This document shows positions 11,701-23,600 of a stretch of DNA of 64,000 bases, piece by piece. The position numbers and the translations under genes are program-made. Within the stretch, counting starts at the first letter, position 1; each line of letters starts with the position of its first letter. Under the pieces are notes generated by a model. That model ran no database searches and was not told the DNA's origin. It saw only the letters and a program-made list of their open reading frames with translations. The stretch is from Leguminivora glycinivorella (lineage: Eukaryota > Arthropoda > Insecta > Lepidoptera > Tortricidae): positions 12,909,706 through 12,973,705 of the forward strand of contig NC_062992.1 in the NCBI RefSeq assembly GCF_023078275.1, written 5' to 3'.

Positions 11701-13182
11701 CTAGTTTAAATGAGGCATGGGGTCCTTGGCTTTGTCAGCTGACTGAGACTTATATATAACACTATTACATCTATTTGGCTCAATATTGAAGGCCAATAAC
11801 TCCACTAAATATACAAATAATTTCTTTGGCAAAAATACCTTCCGTGGAGCTAGCATGAAGCGCTCAATGAATTTATTTAAGTCAAAGAAATGGTACTTTT
11901 TATTAACAGCTATGGCATGGTACATTAAAGAATTATAGTAAGCTATCTTACAATTATAGTCATATGATACATTTTCTGCATAAGGTAGTGCACATAATAT
12001 AATTTTCCCCACACCAGATTTTTCAATAACATTTAGTGTGGACATCAATTTATCTATGCTAAGCTTATCTACATTAAGACTATTTCCTAATAAAATTACT
12101 AATGTAGTACTGCTATCATAACATCCCTTTGAAATAAGGTCACATAAATGAGACAAAGTAATGTTTTGATAACAGTAATTTGTCACTTGTTGCTCTAACT
12201 GGTAGCTTAATAATGGGCCCATTCCTAACCCAATCTGATCTGAAAAAACAACAGTCTTACTGACTGCTCTAGGGGGCTGTTTAACTACTGCCGCATGCCT
12301 AGTTGTGTCGTGGGCCACATCGGCTTGAATAATCTTTGCTGGTGGCATTTGGCCACAATTACAATGTTTTCCATTTAATAATGCCTTACACCGCTCCTCC
12401 AAATCTCTATTTTCTAGCAGCAATGTATTAAAAGCCTGTATGTGCTCCTCAACTTGTTTTTTAGTAGTCTCATACATGGTGGATACTGCCAAAAGCTCAT
12501 CTTTCAGCCTGTTAATGTCGGCATTTAATTTCAGAAAATTTGATTCCTTGACTTCCAGCTCTGAATGACAGTCTTGAACCCTATTTTTCATAACTGTTAA
12601 TGTATGTTTTAATTTACTATATTTTTTAATACATGCCTGGCCTTTGATCAGCTTTTGGGTTCTCCTAATATACCTATTAATCTTAATGTACTTTTTTAAC
12701 TTATTACTACTATTAAAGAATACTATGTGTTTGGAGTCCCTACTCAATTGTGTTTCACCGCTTACCAACTCTTGGTACACATTCTGTAACTGCGAAGCAT
12801 CATAGTGCTCCCGCTCTTTCCTAAACAAATTAAGTTCCTCATTAGCCGCACCCAGTTCTTCTTCTAACTGTGTGATGCGGGCCAAGGCCACTTCATGTGT
12901 CGAAGCGCACTGGTTGAAGGTGTCTATTGTGCCTTGCAAACGGTCCACTTCTCCGCGGGCATCAGTCAGCTGCACATCATTGTCCGCCAGCTCCCTTTTC
13001 AATTCTGAGTTTTTGTTGATTACTTTCTGGAGCTCCACTTTGCTTTCCTCCCTTTCCTCCAACAACTGCTTCGACAAGGCCCTCGACTCGTGTAGGTCCT
13101 GTGCTGTTGTTTTTAGCTGCATCTCTAGTTGTCGTGCCGTTGCCTTGCGAGTTTCGGTCGCAATTTCGGTGTTCATTGTCAC
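11701..13182 (-). CDS. LINE ORF1: coiled coil plus esterase-like protein
   Basis: 493 residues. Long heptad-rich stretches at about 10-115 and 215-285 predict a multimerising coiled coil. Between them is a Lys-rich basic patch (about 160-195) suited to RNA binding. Residues about 325-470 resemble the SGNH/GDSL esterase-like domain known from CR1 ORF1 proteins. At the block I position the sequence reads F-S-D-Q-I-G, without the GDS serine. The asparagine-containing block (L-L-G-N-S-L-N) is present. It should coat the LINE RNA. A catalytic role is doubtful. Confidence 0.85.
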   Translation of the reverse strand: MTMNTEIATETRKATARQLEMQLKTTAQDLHESRALSKQLLEEREESKVELQKVINKNSELKRELADNDVQLTDARGEVDRLQGTIDTFNQCASTHEVALARITQLEEELGAANEELNLFRKEREHYDASQLQNVYQELVSGETQLSRDSKHIVFFNSSNKLKKYIKINRYIRRTQKLIKGQACIKKYSKLKHTLTVMKNRVQDCHSELEVKESNFLKLNADINRLKDELLAVSTMYETTKKQVEEHIQAFNTLLLENRDLEERCKALLNGKHCNCGQMPPAKIIQADVAHDTTRHAAVVKQPPRAVSKTVVFSDQIGLGMGPLLSYQLEQQVTNYCYQNITLSHLCDLISKGCYDSSTTLVILLGNSLNVDKLSIDKLMSTLNVIEKSGVGKIILCALPYAENVSYDYNCKIAYYNSLMYHAIAVNKKYHFFDLNKFIERFMLAPRKVFLPKKLFVYLVELLAFNIEPNRCNSVIYKSQSADKAKDPMPHLN

Positions 13183-13734
13183 TCGTCTGGCTTTCTGAAA
13201 GATGTAATAAAAAAGGATGAGTACTTATCTCAACAGAGATTGAAAGATTTGCCAAGATGACGACAGAGATGTGAGCTGTAGGAATGAATAGTGTGCAGTG
13301 TGTCAGTAGTCGGCAGTGTCTGTGGCGAATGTGTCTTGTCTCGTCTTGTGCTTCCACTAGTTCGTCAAGCAAAGGGAAACTGCACGGTGCCAATGTTGTT
13401 TGTTTGACGTTGCTCACGGCCGCAGCAATGAGCTTTGTTTGAGTGTAGAAATAAATGATAAATAAAACGGAATACTCTCCCCGTTTCAAACGCAGATTCC
13501 AACGGCTGCGATCACTCGTTGACAGTTGGGTAGTCCTGCCTCAAAGTCCAATAAATACTCGGTGTAACGTTGTCAATTTCACCAAAACTGTATCACTGAT
13601 AATACTTTACTACTTAAATTAACTAACAATGAGTAGAAGTCCTCTTTAAAGCTAAAAATATAATTAAATTTCAATATTTGAAATCAGCTGGTCACAGAGT
13701 CAACTTGACAGCTCGGCGACCGTTCGGAAACCTC
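13183..13734 (-). other. 5' UTR of the CR1-type LINE
   Basis: Between the ORF1 start and the junction with the interrupted repeat at 13735. It is richer in GC than its surroundings and should hold the internal promoter. The left half overlaps a minus-strand frame that I do not consider a gene. Confidence 0.6.
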
Positions 13735-13765
13735 TAATAAAATAATTTGATTTGTTCCCTAGTTG
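13735..13765. repeat. Resumption of the tandem unit split by the LINE
   Basis: AATTTGATTTGTTCCCTAGT here repeats 8170-8190. It is the part of the second tandem unit that follows the LINE insertion point. Confidence 0.55.
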
Positions 13766-13819
13766 TAAAATTTAAAAGTTGAATTTAACAGGCATTAATA
13801 AATAGTTTTACATGCTTAA

Positions 13820-14112
13820 AGTAAACTTATATTGACCGGGATATAAACCGTGGTTACCTTTTTGATTTTTATTGAGGTCCTGATCACGGGAAACTGAAGA
13901 CGGCAGGTGGATGTCCATAATTTATCGAATTTGGAACCCCCGACCGCGAACACTCCTGACTAATTCAGCTTTCAAACAAAAAAAGAACTAAATCTAATTC
14001 GGTTCATCCGTTCGGGAGCTACGATGCCACAGACAGACACACACACAAACAGACAGACAGACAGCCATGTCAAACTTATAAAACCCCATCGTTTTTGCGT
14101 CGCGGGTTAAAA
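13820..14112 (-). repeat. Inverted-repeat fragment plus CCCCCGAC dispersed repeat
   Basis: 13828-13905 resembles the short element at 45893-45987 (GGTTACCTTTTTGATTTTT core). 13935-14112 is a copy, minus orientation, of the dispersed repeat that runs from AACCCCCGACGCAAAAACG to GGTCGGGGGTT and contains GACAGACA runs. Other copies are at 16205-16438, 18629-18845, 18967-19490 and 20098-20250. Confidence 0.6.
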
Positions 14113-14456
14113 ATTACAGCTAATTGACTATTGAAATCTGTGCCTAAAGGGACTTATTCGTTTTTACATTTCAATGCGATACTTTTTGTAGAAAATTTCA
14201 CTAGCTCATAGATATATATTTTTTTTAATAGCTTTGATCTTACACCTCCAATCTAAGAGTTTATTATTTCATTATTTGTGTTTATAATATTGTCTTCGGT
14301 TACCGCAATTGTTACTCATGAAATAAAACTATGGAAACGGATTATATCGCGAAACTATGGAAACGTCGGGATGAATTGTAAATTCACTATACGCGATATA
14401 ATCTACGCCATAAAGTGTTTGCAACCCACAACTTGCATGCCTGGTTTATCTGTAAA

Positions 14457-14580
14457 TGAGGAGTGTCTTTTCAAAAGGACTTATTTCTACAAGTCACAGA
14501 GGTTATTTTTTATATGTCTTCCTAGAGAAATAAACCTTGTTGACTTATAAGAATAAGTCCTTTTGAAAAGACACTCCTCA
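14457..14580. repeat. 30-bp inverted repeat
   Basis: Arms 14457-14486 and 14551-14580 pair at 29 of 30 positions (TGAGGAGTGTCTTTTCAAAA and its complement) around a 64-bp spacer. It could be a small MITE or a stem-loop in the intron upstream of the zinc-finger exon. Confidence 0.7.
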
Positions 14581-14741
14581 AATGTAAGTTGGTTAAATAA
14601 ATAAAAAATAAATCCGTTGCCATACTTTTATTTTATTTGTGTTATGTTTTATTGATGTGTGATACCTTGAGGGTAAAAGCCATCTATAATTTGACCTTGT
14701 TTTCCGAAGTATTAATCAATTCTATCTGAATAATGTTCCAG

Positions 14742-15802
14742 CCCCTTCGACGGTCGAAAGAGAGGTCCTCGGGCGGGCGTGCTCCGTTCTACTGGAGCGC
14801 CTGCCGCCTCACGCCTTCCCCACACAACGCTACCAGTGCCACGACTGCGGAGGACGATTCCAGAATAAGACTGACTTAACTATACATATACGAGAACACT
14901 CTACCTCAAAATCAATAAGGAAATTTGTGTGTCGTTATTGCAATTCTATGTTTAAAACTAAATTACTTTTATTAGAGCATAAGAAAAGTGAATGCAAGTT
15001 TCTGACAGATAAGACATCTTTAAAGACTCAAAAGCGCACTGTAAAACTTTTGAATTGTAAACTGTGCAGTTTTACAACTCGATATAAACATATTTTCACG
15101 AAACATCGAACGATTCACGCTGGAGAGAAACCGTACAAATGTAGTCAGTGCGACTACAGATGCAAACGGAAATCCTATTTACATGTACATGAAGAGTCGC
15201 ATTCCGACGAAAAGCCGTATTCGTGCAGCGAATGTGATTTCAAATGCCGCTTAGAAAAGTACTTGCGCAAACACCAGATGACACATACTGGGGTGAAACC
15301 GTTTAAATGCAGCAGATGCGAGCACAGGACTTATCAGAAAGCAAACTTGCGAAGGCACGAAATGACACATACTGGTGATTATTCAAAACCTTTCAAATGT
15401 AGCGATTGCGAGTACACGTGCAGAGACAAACAATCTTTAGAAAAACACCAGCGGACACACACAGGGGAGAGGCCATATAAATGTAGTCATTGCGACTACG
15501 CCTCTCGTGATAGGTCAACGTTGCGTAAACACAACTTGATACATACTAACCAGAAGCCTTTTCAATGTATCTGTGGGTACAAGTGTGCGGATCGCACCAG
15601 CTTGAGATACCACTATATGACACACACAGGGGAGAAACCTTACCATTGTAAGTATTGTGACTACAAGTTCTCAAGGAGAATACGCTTACTCGAACATCAG
15701 ATGGTACATACAGGGGAGAGACCTTTAAAGTGTAGCGATTGCGATTACAAGTGTCGGAAGAAACCAGAATTGTTAAGACACCAGTTGAAAACACACAGGT
15801 GA
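14742..15802 (+). CDS. C2H2 zinc-finger protein, terminal exon
   Basis: The reading frame is open from a splice acceptor (TTCCAG, ending 14741) to TGA at 15800-15802; no ATG fits the exon start, so earlier exons must lie upstream, probably beyond or split by the LINE. I count eleven finger units. Ten have classical or near-classical C2H2 spacing with TGEKP-type linkers. The second lacks the final His pair, and the ninth has only one residue between its two cysteines. The many C-D-Y-K-C openings match the ZAD gene fingers elsewhere in the window. It is probably a nuclear DNA-binding regulator. No ZAD exon for it is visible here. The gene is tail to tail with ZAD gene 1. Confidence 0.85.
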
Positions 15803-15962
15803 CAACCCCTAGAAATGCAACTACTGTAACTTCGCGACTTAGTGTAAATCAAATCTGTAAAGACTCCAAAAACGGAAACATTTCAATGAAATGCCTTAAT
15901 CTTCTTCTTGAGTTTTAATGTACAAATTCGTTTGCTGTTTAATTAAACCTTTTCTTGAAACA

Positions 15963-15968
15963 AATAAA
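15963..15968 (+). terminator. polyadenylation signal
   Basis: AATAAA about 160 bp after the zinc-finger stop codon, followed by a T-rich stretch. Confidence 0.55.
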
Positions 15969-16116
15969 GTAGTATTTCTTTTGTGTCATTGTTATTTCAA
16001 AATTAATCGTACCATTTTTTGTATAACATGACTACCCACTTAAAATATCCGCTATATATCACAAGGGCGATGTCACCGTTATACGTACGGTCACGGACTT
16101 TAATAGAGTAGCTTAA

Positions 16117-16502
16117 GGGTCGGCTCACACCGGAATGGCAGCGACGCGGCGAGCACTTTTAGTGTAAAATAATTTTAAATTAATCTACATTATTAATTAA
16201 AATTTTGAAAAATCCCCCGACCGCGACGTAGTGGACCGATTTTCATGAAACATGGCTAAGAACACTCCCGACTAACTCAGCTTTCAGACAAAAAAAACTA
16301 AATCAAAATCGGTTCATCCGTTCGAGAGCTACGATGCCACAGACAGACACACACACAGACAGACAGACAGACAGACATACGCACAAACAGACACGTCAAA
16401 CTTATAACACCCCTTCGTTTTTGCGTCGGGGGTTAAAAAGACCACGCAGATGAAGTTTGAAAATTACCTCGGCCGCTGCCATCCCGGTGTGAACCGACCC
16501 TC
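16117..16502. mobile_element. MITE with a nested dispersed repeat
   Basis: Terminal inverted repeats AGGGTCGGCTCACACCGG (left) and CCGGTGTGAACCGACCCT (right), with further pairing inward through GGCAGCG. A copy of the CCCCCGAC dispersed repeat (about 16205-16438, minus orientation, with CAGACAGACA runs) lies inside it. Confidence 0.75.
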
Positions 16503-16954
16503 CAAACTTGGGTGAATCCATTCTGCCTTAAGGTTGATTATACAAAAAAATATAATTATGATCTGAAAGATGAGTTGATCCACTTCTAGCTTATTTTATA
16601 CTGGATGCGTCATAGCCTAACTATGAATTAACAAAATTATTGTGGTCTCTAAATGGCTCAACAATTAAAGTCCTTGAGTGTAGCAACTTAAAATCGCTTA
16701 TTAGTTATAACTGTAGATAAGAATACTAACCTACATAGATGATAAGACAATTTGTTGTATTATGTTATGTTACTAACCATTTATATGAATATATGTTATT
16801 TGAAATAAATACATAATAATAATAATTAACCTTTCGTATGCGTCTGTCGAAAAAATTGACATTCATATATTAGTCATAATACAAATACAATTTTTGCGGC
16901 AGTAATTCGGCTGTCAACGTCATGTCATCCCTGGGTTTTTTCAAGCGGAGCTCA
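16503..16954. other. Intergenic sequence between two convergent zinc-finger genes
   Basis: AT-rich, with an ATAATAATAATAATT tract near 16815 that may be a decayed LINE tail. No gene seen. Confidence 0.4.
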
Positions 16955-17697
16955 TCAGTACATTTTTCCTAGATGAGCGAGTAAACGATATTTAGAACAA
17001 GTAGCATAGCCGCAGTGGTCACACTTATAAGGTTTATCGCTGTTGTGAGCTCTGTGTGTCAACATGTGATCCTGAAACTCGCGTTTCTGTGTGCACTGGT
17101 AGCCACACTCGCCGCATTCGTGGAGTTCCTTAGCCTTGTGTTCCGCCTGGTGAAGGCCTCTTGATTTATCCGTGGCGCTGTGATCTCTGTGTGTCAACAT
17201 GTGATCCTGAAACTCGCGTTCCTGTGTGCACTCATAGCCACACTCGCCGCATTCCTGGATGCCCTGGAGCTTCTTAGCCTCATGTTTCGCCTGGTGAAGG
17301 ACTAATCTTGATTTATCCGTGCACATGTAACCACAGTTACTGCACTTAAAAAACGTTTTAACGGAACTATTATCTAGTGGTGACTGTTCAGATGATAACA
17401 TTTTAACACAACTATTATCTAGTTGTGAATGTGCTGATGATAAGTGTGTTTGTATGTTTGTAGATAGAACATCTTTATTAGTAAACATTTTAACGTAACT
17501 ATTATCTAGTAGTAACTGTTCAGAGGATGCGTGTGTTTGTTGTATGTGTGCAGTTAGAACATCTTTATTTGTGAAGGTGGTGGTGCAGTGTTCGCAGGCG
17601 TATGGGTTTGTTTGTCTGCGCAAGAGTTGTTCGGGACGAAGGCGCTGCAGCTGTACGCGGCAAGTCATCGCGAGCTGCGCGGCGGCGGGCGCGAATT
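16955..17697 (-). CDS. ZAD gene 1, exon 6 (zinc fingers)
   Basis: Starts after TGTGTACAG and ends at TGA (16955-16957). Clear C2H2 fingers begin Y-A-C-E-H-C, F-K-C-S-N-C, two copies of E-C-G-E-C-G-Y and Y-K-C-D-H-C. The last finger ends H-L-G-K-M-Y and lacks its final His. Between fingers there are two imperfect internal duplications: an F-T-N-K-D-V-L/L-D-N-S segment repeated about three times without its cysteines, and a roughly 50-residue H-M-L-T-H unit repeated twice. The array looks shorter and more eroded than that of gene 2. Confidence 0.85.
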
Positions 17698-20600
17698 CTG
17701 TACACACAATTTACTGTTAAAGCGAATGTATGAATAATAAATGCGCCATTACACTGCCAACAGAATAAAAAAAAAGTTTGATTAAAAAAAACATCAATAG
17801 GCTAGTTTCCTATACTAAAAATAAAATACTTCATGCACTGCACGAAATAAAGCACATAATTAGAAGAAATATATGGGCAGTAGTTATGTTTAAACACAAT
17901 TTCTATTTAATAAGTCAAAGAGAAAGATATAAAGTAAATGAATTGACCGTGACGTCACTCCTCAGTATTTCATAGTAATTCCATATTAGCCAATCGTTTT
18001 GACAGTTCTTAAAAAGAAGCTGATTTGACTAGTAGGAAACTAGCCTTATCCCTCCCTCTATCCGTATCCCTCTAACGATACCCATATTATCCGTATCCGT
18101 ATCGCTATCGCTATCCCTATCGCTATCCCTATCCCTATCCGTTATCAAGATGTTCAATGATTTCTTATCAAGTGCTAAAATATAAAGTTTCATGGTTTTA
18201 TCTTTTAAAATTAAGAAATCCCATACAAACTTTCAACATCTTTTTCAACCCCTTCATCCCTTTTTTTCGAAATAAAAAGTAGCCTATGTTCTGTCTCAGG
18301 GTCTAAAGATTGTCTGTTCCAAATTTCATCAAAATCGGTTGCGTGGTTTAAGCGGGAAAGCGTAACAGACAGACAGACAGACAGACAGAGTTACTTTCGC
18401 ATTTATAATATTAGTATGGATAGTATGGATAACGGAAATTTTCGTGAAACGCTTCTATTACAATACAATACAACACAAATATTCTTTATTGCACACGATT
18501 AAATACAACAATACAAAACAATTATTACAGGTAATAATACTAACCCGCTGTATAGTCATCCTCACTCATCACGTCATCCGTCTCAGTATTGCAAGTATCT
18601 TCAACTGAAATAAAAAAAACTATTTTTAACCCCCGGCGCAAAAACGAAGGGGTGTTATAAGTTTGACGTGTCTGTCTGTGTGTTTGTCTGTCTGTCTGTG
18701 TGTGTGTCTGTCTGTGGCATCGTAGCTCCTAAACGGATGAACCGATTTAGATTTAGTTTTTTTTGTCTGAAAGCTGAGTTAGTCGGGAGTGTTCTTAGCC
18801 ATGTTTCATGAAAATCGGTCTACTATGTCGCGGTCGGGGGTTTTTCAAAATTTTAATTTTGTGGTTAGGTTATTATGGATTATTTCTTATACAATTGTTA
18901 CATCTACGATTCCACCTACGTCCAAAGCACTAGACAATGGGTCAGTTTTTTAAAGTAAGTTGAGTTTTACCCCCCACGAAAAAACGACGGGGTGTTATAA
19001 GTTTGACGTGCCCACAGATGTCATATATACCATAGATCAAGCAAACGTATCTACTTAGCGTGTCAAATGAACTCAGTGAAATCCACTGAGTTGTCCGTCT
19101 TTAATCGCAGCTTGCAGCTTTCGGGCGTCAATTTTTGTAAGTTGAAGTCAATCAAAACATAAAAAATGCCTCGTTACGTGATATTCAATTGCAACAACAC
19201 AAAAATTATGAACAATCAAGAGCCTGAGACATATTTAAAATTACAGGCAAGAAACAACTTCAGTACAAAATTTGACACGCTCGGCCCCTATACAAATAGA
19301 TGAACTTGTTTCTTCTATCTAAATTTAGTTCTGTGGACGTGCCTGTCTGTCTGTCAATGTAGCATGAGTAGCATCGTAGCTCCCGAGCGGATGAACCGAT
19401 TTAGATTTAGTTTTTATTTGTTTGAAAGCTGTTAGTCGGGAGTGTTCTTAGCAATGTTTCATGAAAGTCGGTCCACTATGTCGTGTTAAGTAAGTATGTA
19501 TGTATGGAATGCATAAAGACTTGCTGAGTTTTTAATTTGAGGAGCAGTGCGAGATACCAAATTTTTTCAACATAGTGACAATATGTATTTGTATACACTT
19601 ACCCTTAAGTTCATTGGTTTCTTCTTTGGTCACCTCTGATTTCTCAGCGAGTTTTTCATCTGAAGAAGAAATACCTACTTAAATAAAAAAATGCAACATA
19701 AAATTGTAGAAAATAATTATTATTATTTAATAAGCAGGCAGGCAGTTAAAAAACTGATATAGCCTGTATCCAGTGATCATTATGACCATAGCCGAGTTGT
19801 AGATGTGATGTGCTTGTCTAGTCTATTTTTAAACTTCTGGGAGTTTGTTCCAAGATCTCACTACTCGATTGCTCAAAAACTGTTTATAAAGGGTTACAGT
19901 GAGATGTATCACACTCTAGCTTTAAGAGGTGACCTCTCAAACGAGTGTTGTTATTACGCTTGAACATCTCTTGAAATTCCTTGAGGTCGTAATGTCCAGT
20001 TAGTATTTTAAATGTCTCTATTAAATCCCCACGTTCTCTGCGGACTTTTAGAGTAGTGAGCTTTAGGTATTTTAGCCTTTCCTCATATGGCTTGTTTTTA
20101 ACCCCCGACGCAAGAACAACGAGGTGTTATAAGTTTGACGTGTTTGTCTCGCTTTGTGTGTCTCTGTCTGTGTGTGTGTCTATCTGTGGCATCGTAGTTC
20201 CCCAACGGATGAACCGATTTAGATTCCGTTTTTTTTGTCTAAAAATTTTTTTTTCTCTAAAGGCTGAGTTATTCAATAAATGTGGGTTCTAAACAGTAAC
20301 CTCCTTATTCATAATCATTCTCTACTGTTATCAAGCTGATAAAGTTTGTTTGTCCTTTCATAGCACACCAAATCGTCAGAAAGGTACAAACAAACTTTAT
20401 TGGCCTGATAACGTTAGTGAACGTTTATGACTATGGGGGTAAGTGAGTAAAGCAGTCTAAGCTCAGTAATTATTGTTTATATAATTATTACCCGACATTA
20501 TGGTTTGTTGAATAAATGATTTGTAATTTTTATGTACAGTTGACCGATTGGAACCCTAGGTCACTGTAGAACTGTCATAGTGACGTTATAAATCAGTTTT

Positions 20601-23600
20601 TATATTAAAGGAAAAAATGGAAAAATTTACGCTTCCGGCGGGACTTGAACCCGCACCATTTTTGCAATCCGTGCAATGCTCTTACCAATTGAGCTACGGA
20701 AGCCACGCCGGACTTCGCAAATCTTTCCATGCCTATCCTTTTGTACACACGTCTTGGGGTGACGTCTAGCGCCATCTACCGACAGACTATTACATCTTGT
20801 AACGGCACTGGAGTCTCAAGTTATATTGAGAATTCACCAGCAACAATGTGCTAACCCATACTAAATTAATTTTTATTAAGCAGAAACGTCTGCTAACGAT
20901 TCTAAACATTTTTATATTAAAGGAAAAAATGGAAAAATTTACGCTTCCGGCGGGACTTGAACCCGCACCATTTTTGCAATCCGTGCAATGCTCTTACCAA
21001 TTGAGCTACGGAAGCCACGCCGGACTTCGCAAATCTTTCCATGCCTATCCTTTGTACACGTCTTGGGGTGACGTCTAGCGCCATCTACCGACAGACTATT
21101 ACATCTTGTAATGGCACTGGAGTCTCAAGTTATATTCATTCATTCATATTCACCAGTAACAATGTGCTAACCCATACTAAATTAATTTTTATTAAGCAGA
21201 AACGTCTGCTAACGATTCTAAACATTTTTATATTAAAGGAAAAAACCGGCCAAGAGCGTGTCGGGCCACGCTCAGTGTAGGGTTCCGTAGTTTTCCGTAT
21301 TTTTCTCAAAAACTACTGAACCTATCAAGTTCAAAATAGTTTTCCTAGAAAGTCTTTATAAAGTTCTACTTTTGTGATTTTTTTCATATTTTTTAAACAT
21401 ATGGTTCAAAAGTTAGAGGGGGGGGGGGACGCACTTTTTTTTCCTTTAGGAGCGATTATTTCCGAAAATATTAATACTCTCAAAAAACGATCTTAGTAAA
21501 CCCTTATTCATTTTCAAATACCTATCCAACAATATATCACACGTTGGGGTTAGAATGAAAAAAAATATCAGCCCCCACTTTACATGTAGGGGGGGTACCC
21601 TAATAAAACATTTTTTCCATTTTTTATTTTTGCACTTTGTTGGCGCGATTGATATACATATTGGTACCAAATTTCAGCTTACTAGTGCTTACGGTTACTG
21701 AGATTATCCGCGGACGGACGGACGGACGGACGGACGGACAGACAGACATGGCGAAACTGTGTGTGTGTGTGGATTGAGTGAGCACCTTCCGAAAATAAAA
21801 AAAAATATGCTGATCATTTAGTAAAAGTTCTAAAACAATTGTAAAACGAATCTCTGAATTTGTAAAAAGATAAATCAAAAGATACAGCCATTAACATGTG
21901 CTCACTCAGTTCTCACAAACTACCAACGAAAACAGTGAATATATTCATTTAACATATAATATTTATATACTAACATTTAGTAAAAAATAGGCCAACCTAC
22001 CTCTATAAATATTAGATCACCTAGTGACGTATTTAATTTTTTACAAATAGTTTCTTATGCTCACTCAATCCACACACTTTTGAAAAGCCGAATTTTGATG
22101 AAAAACATAAGATTTAGACCGCTATTATATGTGTATAGTTTAGTAAAAGTGAAATGGGAATTTGTAAAATACAAAACGAACCACTAACGTGTCAGGTTTT
22201 TTTATAATAAATTTTTGTAAGTGCTCACTCAGTCCACACGTTTTGAAAAAGTTAAAAATGTAAATATCTTACGATTTGTAGCACCTAAGACACTCGAAAG
22301 TACTTCAACATTTAGTAAAAATTTTTACTAAATATCCACCATCTAATATTTTATATTCGTTGTCTGGTTTTAAAGATATTCAGACATAACTTTTCTCATA
22401 CAAATGTATCAAGTAGGGTGACCACACTATGTCGGCTCCTAATTTTCCCCACCTTCCCATTGTCATATTGAGATTGGGAGTTTCGTTCAATTTTGATAAT
22501 AGTTTATATTAAACTAATACCATATTAATTCTCCATCTGCAAACTGTTTTTAGGTTATGTTCTTGGCCTAGTGATGATGTGTATTGTGTAATTTTTATCG
22601 ACGTCAGGATAATAACCATATCGACATTCATGCATTAAAAAGGACATGAATGATAATTGGTAAGAAACAAAGAATATAATACTTCACTAGTAAGAAACCA
22701 GAACCTGGTAATCTAATCGTGCTAACAGATGAGCGTACCGGATTTGTAAGTGGGAGCGAGAAAATAATAACTATTTCTCGCTCCCATTTACAAGCTAGCA
22801 AGCATCCATATGGATGACCTTGGTGCGGTACGGTGCTCGTACGGTCATGTGTTAGCAGCTTTACAGCGTGCGTAGCCGAATGGCATTACTCCGACGCCAA
22901 AAGAAAACGAAACGCCGTGCCAGTTAGTCTGGCGCGACAGAGCCACTTACAAATCCGGTACGCTCATCTGTTAGCACGATTAGATTACCAGGTTCTGGTT
23001 TCTTACTAGTGAAGTATTATATTCTTTGTTTCTTACCAATTATCATTCATGTCCTTTTTAATGCATGAATGTCGATATGGTTATTATCCTGACGTCGATA
23101 AAAATTACACAATACACATCATCACTAGGCCAAGAACATAACCTAAAAACAGTTTGCAGATGGAGAATTAATATGGTATTAGTTTAATATAAACTATTAT
23201 CAAAATTGAACGAAACTCCCCAATCTCAATATGACAATGGGAAGGTGGGGAAAATTAGGAGCCGACATAGTGTGGTCACCCTACTTGATACATTTGTATG
23301 AGAAAAGTTATGTCTGAATATCTTTAAAACCAGACAACGAATATAAAATATTAGATGGTGGATATTTAGTAAAAATTTTTACTAAATGTTGAAGTACTTT
23401 CGAGTATCTTAGGTGCTACAAATCGTAAGATATTTACATTTTTAACTTTCTCAAAACGTGTGGACTGAGTGAGCACTTACAAAAATTTATTATAAAAAAA
23501 CCTGACACGTTAGTGGTTCGTTTTGTATTTTACAAATTCCCATTTCACTTTTACTAAACTATACACATATAATAGCGGTCTAAATCTTATGTTTTTCATC

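Larger units (their letters stand above)
8314..13734 (-). mobile_element. Full-length CR1-type LINE
   Basis: Minus-strand non-LTR element with 5' UTR (13183-13734), ORF1 (11701-13182), 29-bp spacer, ORF2 (to 8820) and a 3' UTR ending in an A-rich, TTTTCA-like tail at 8314-8350. ORF1 has coiled coils followed by an esterase-like fold. ORF2 has an AP-type endonuclease and a reverse transcriptase. Both are nearly intact, so the copy is young. It sits inside the second unit of the tandem repeat at 8112-8313. Confidence 0.88.

Noticed and set aside
12977..13489. 170-codon minus-strand frame overlapping the LINE ORF1 start
   Set aside because: Mostly 5' UTR; overlaps ORF1 in another frame with no known domain.
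8163..13765. 30-bp direct repeat either side of the CR1 LINE as a target-site duplication
   Set aside because: The same block is part of a tandem repeat unit that starts again at 8283; the repeat is explained by two array units, one of them split by the LINE, and 150 bp separate the left copy from the LINE tail.
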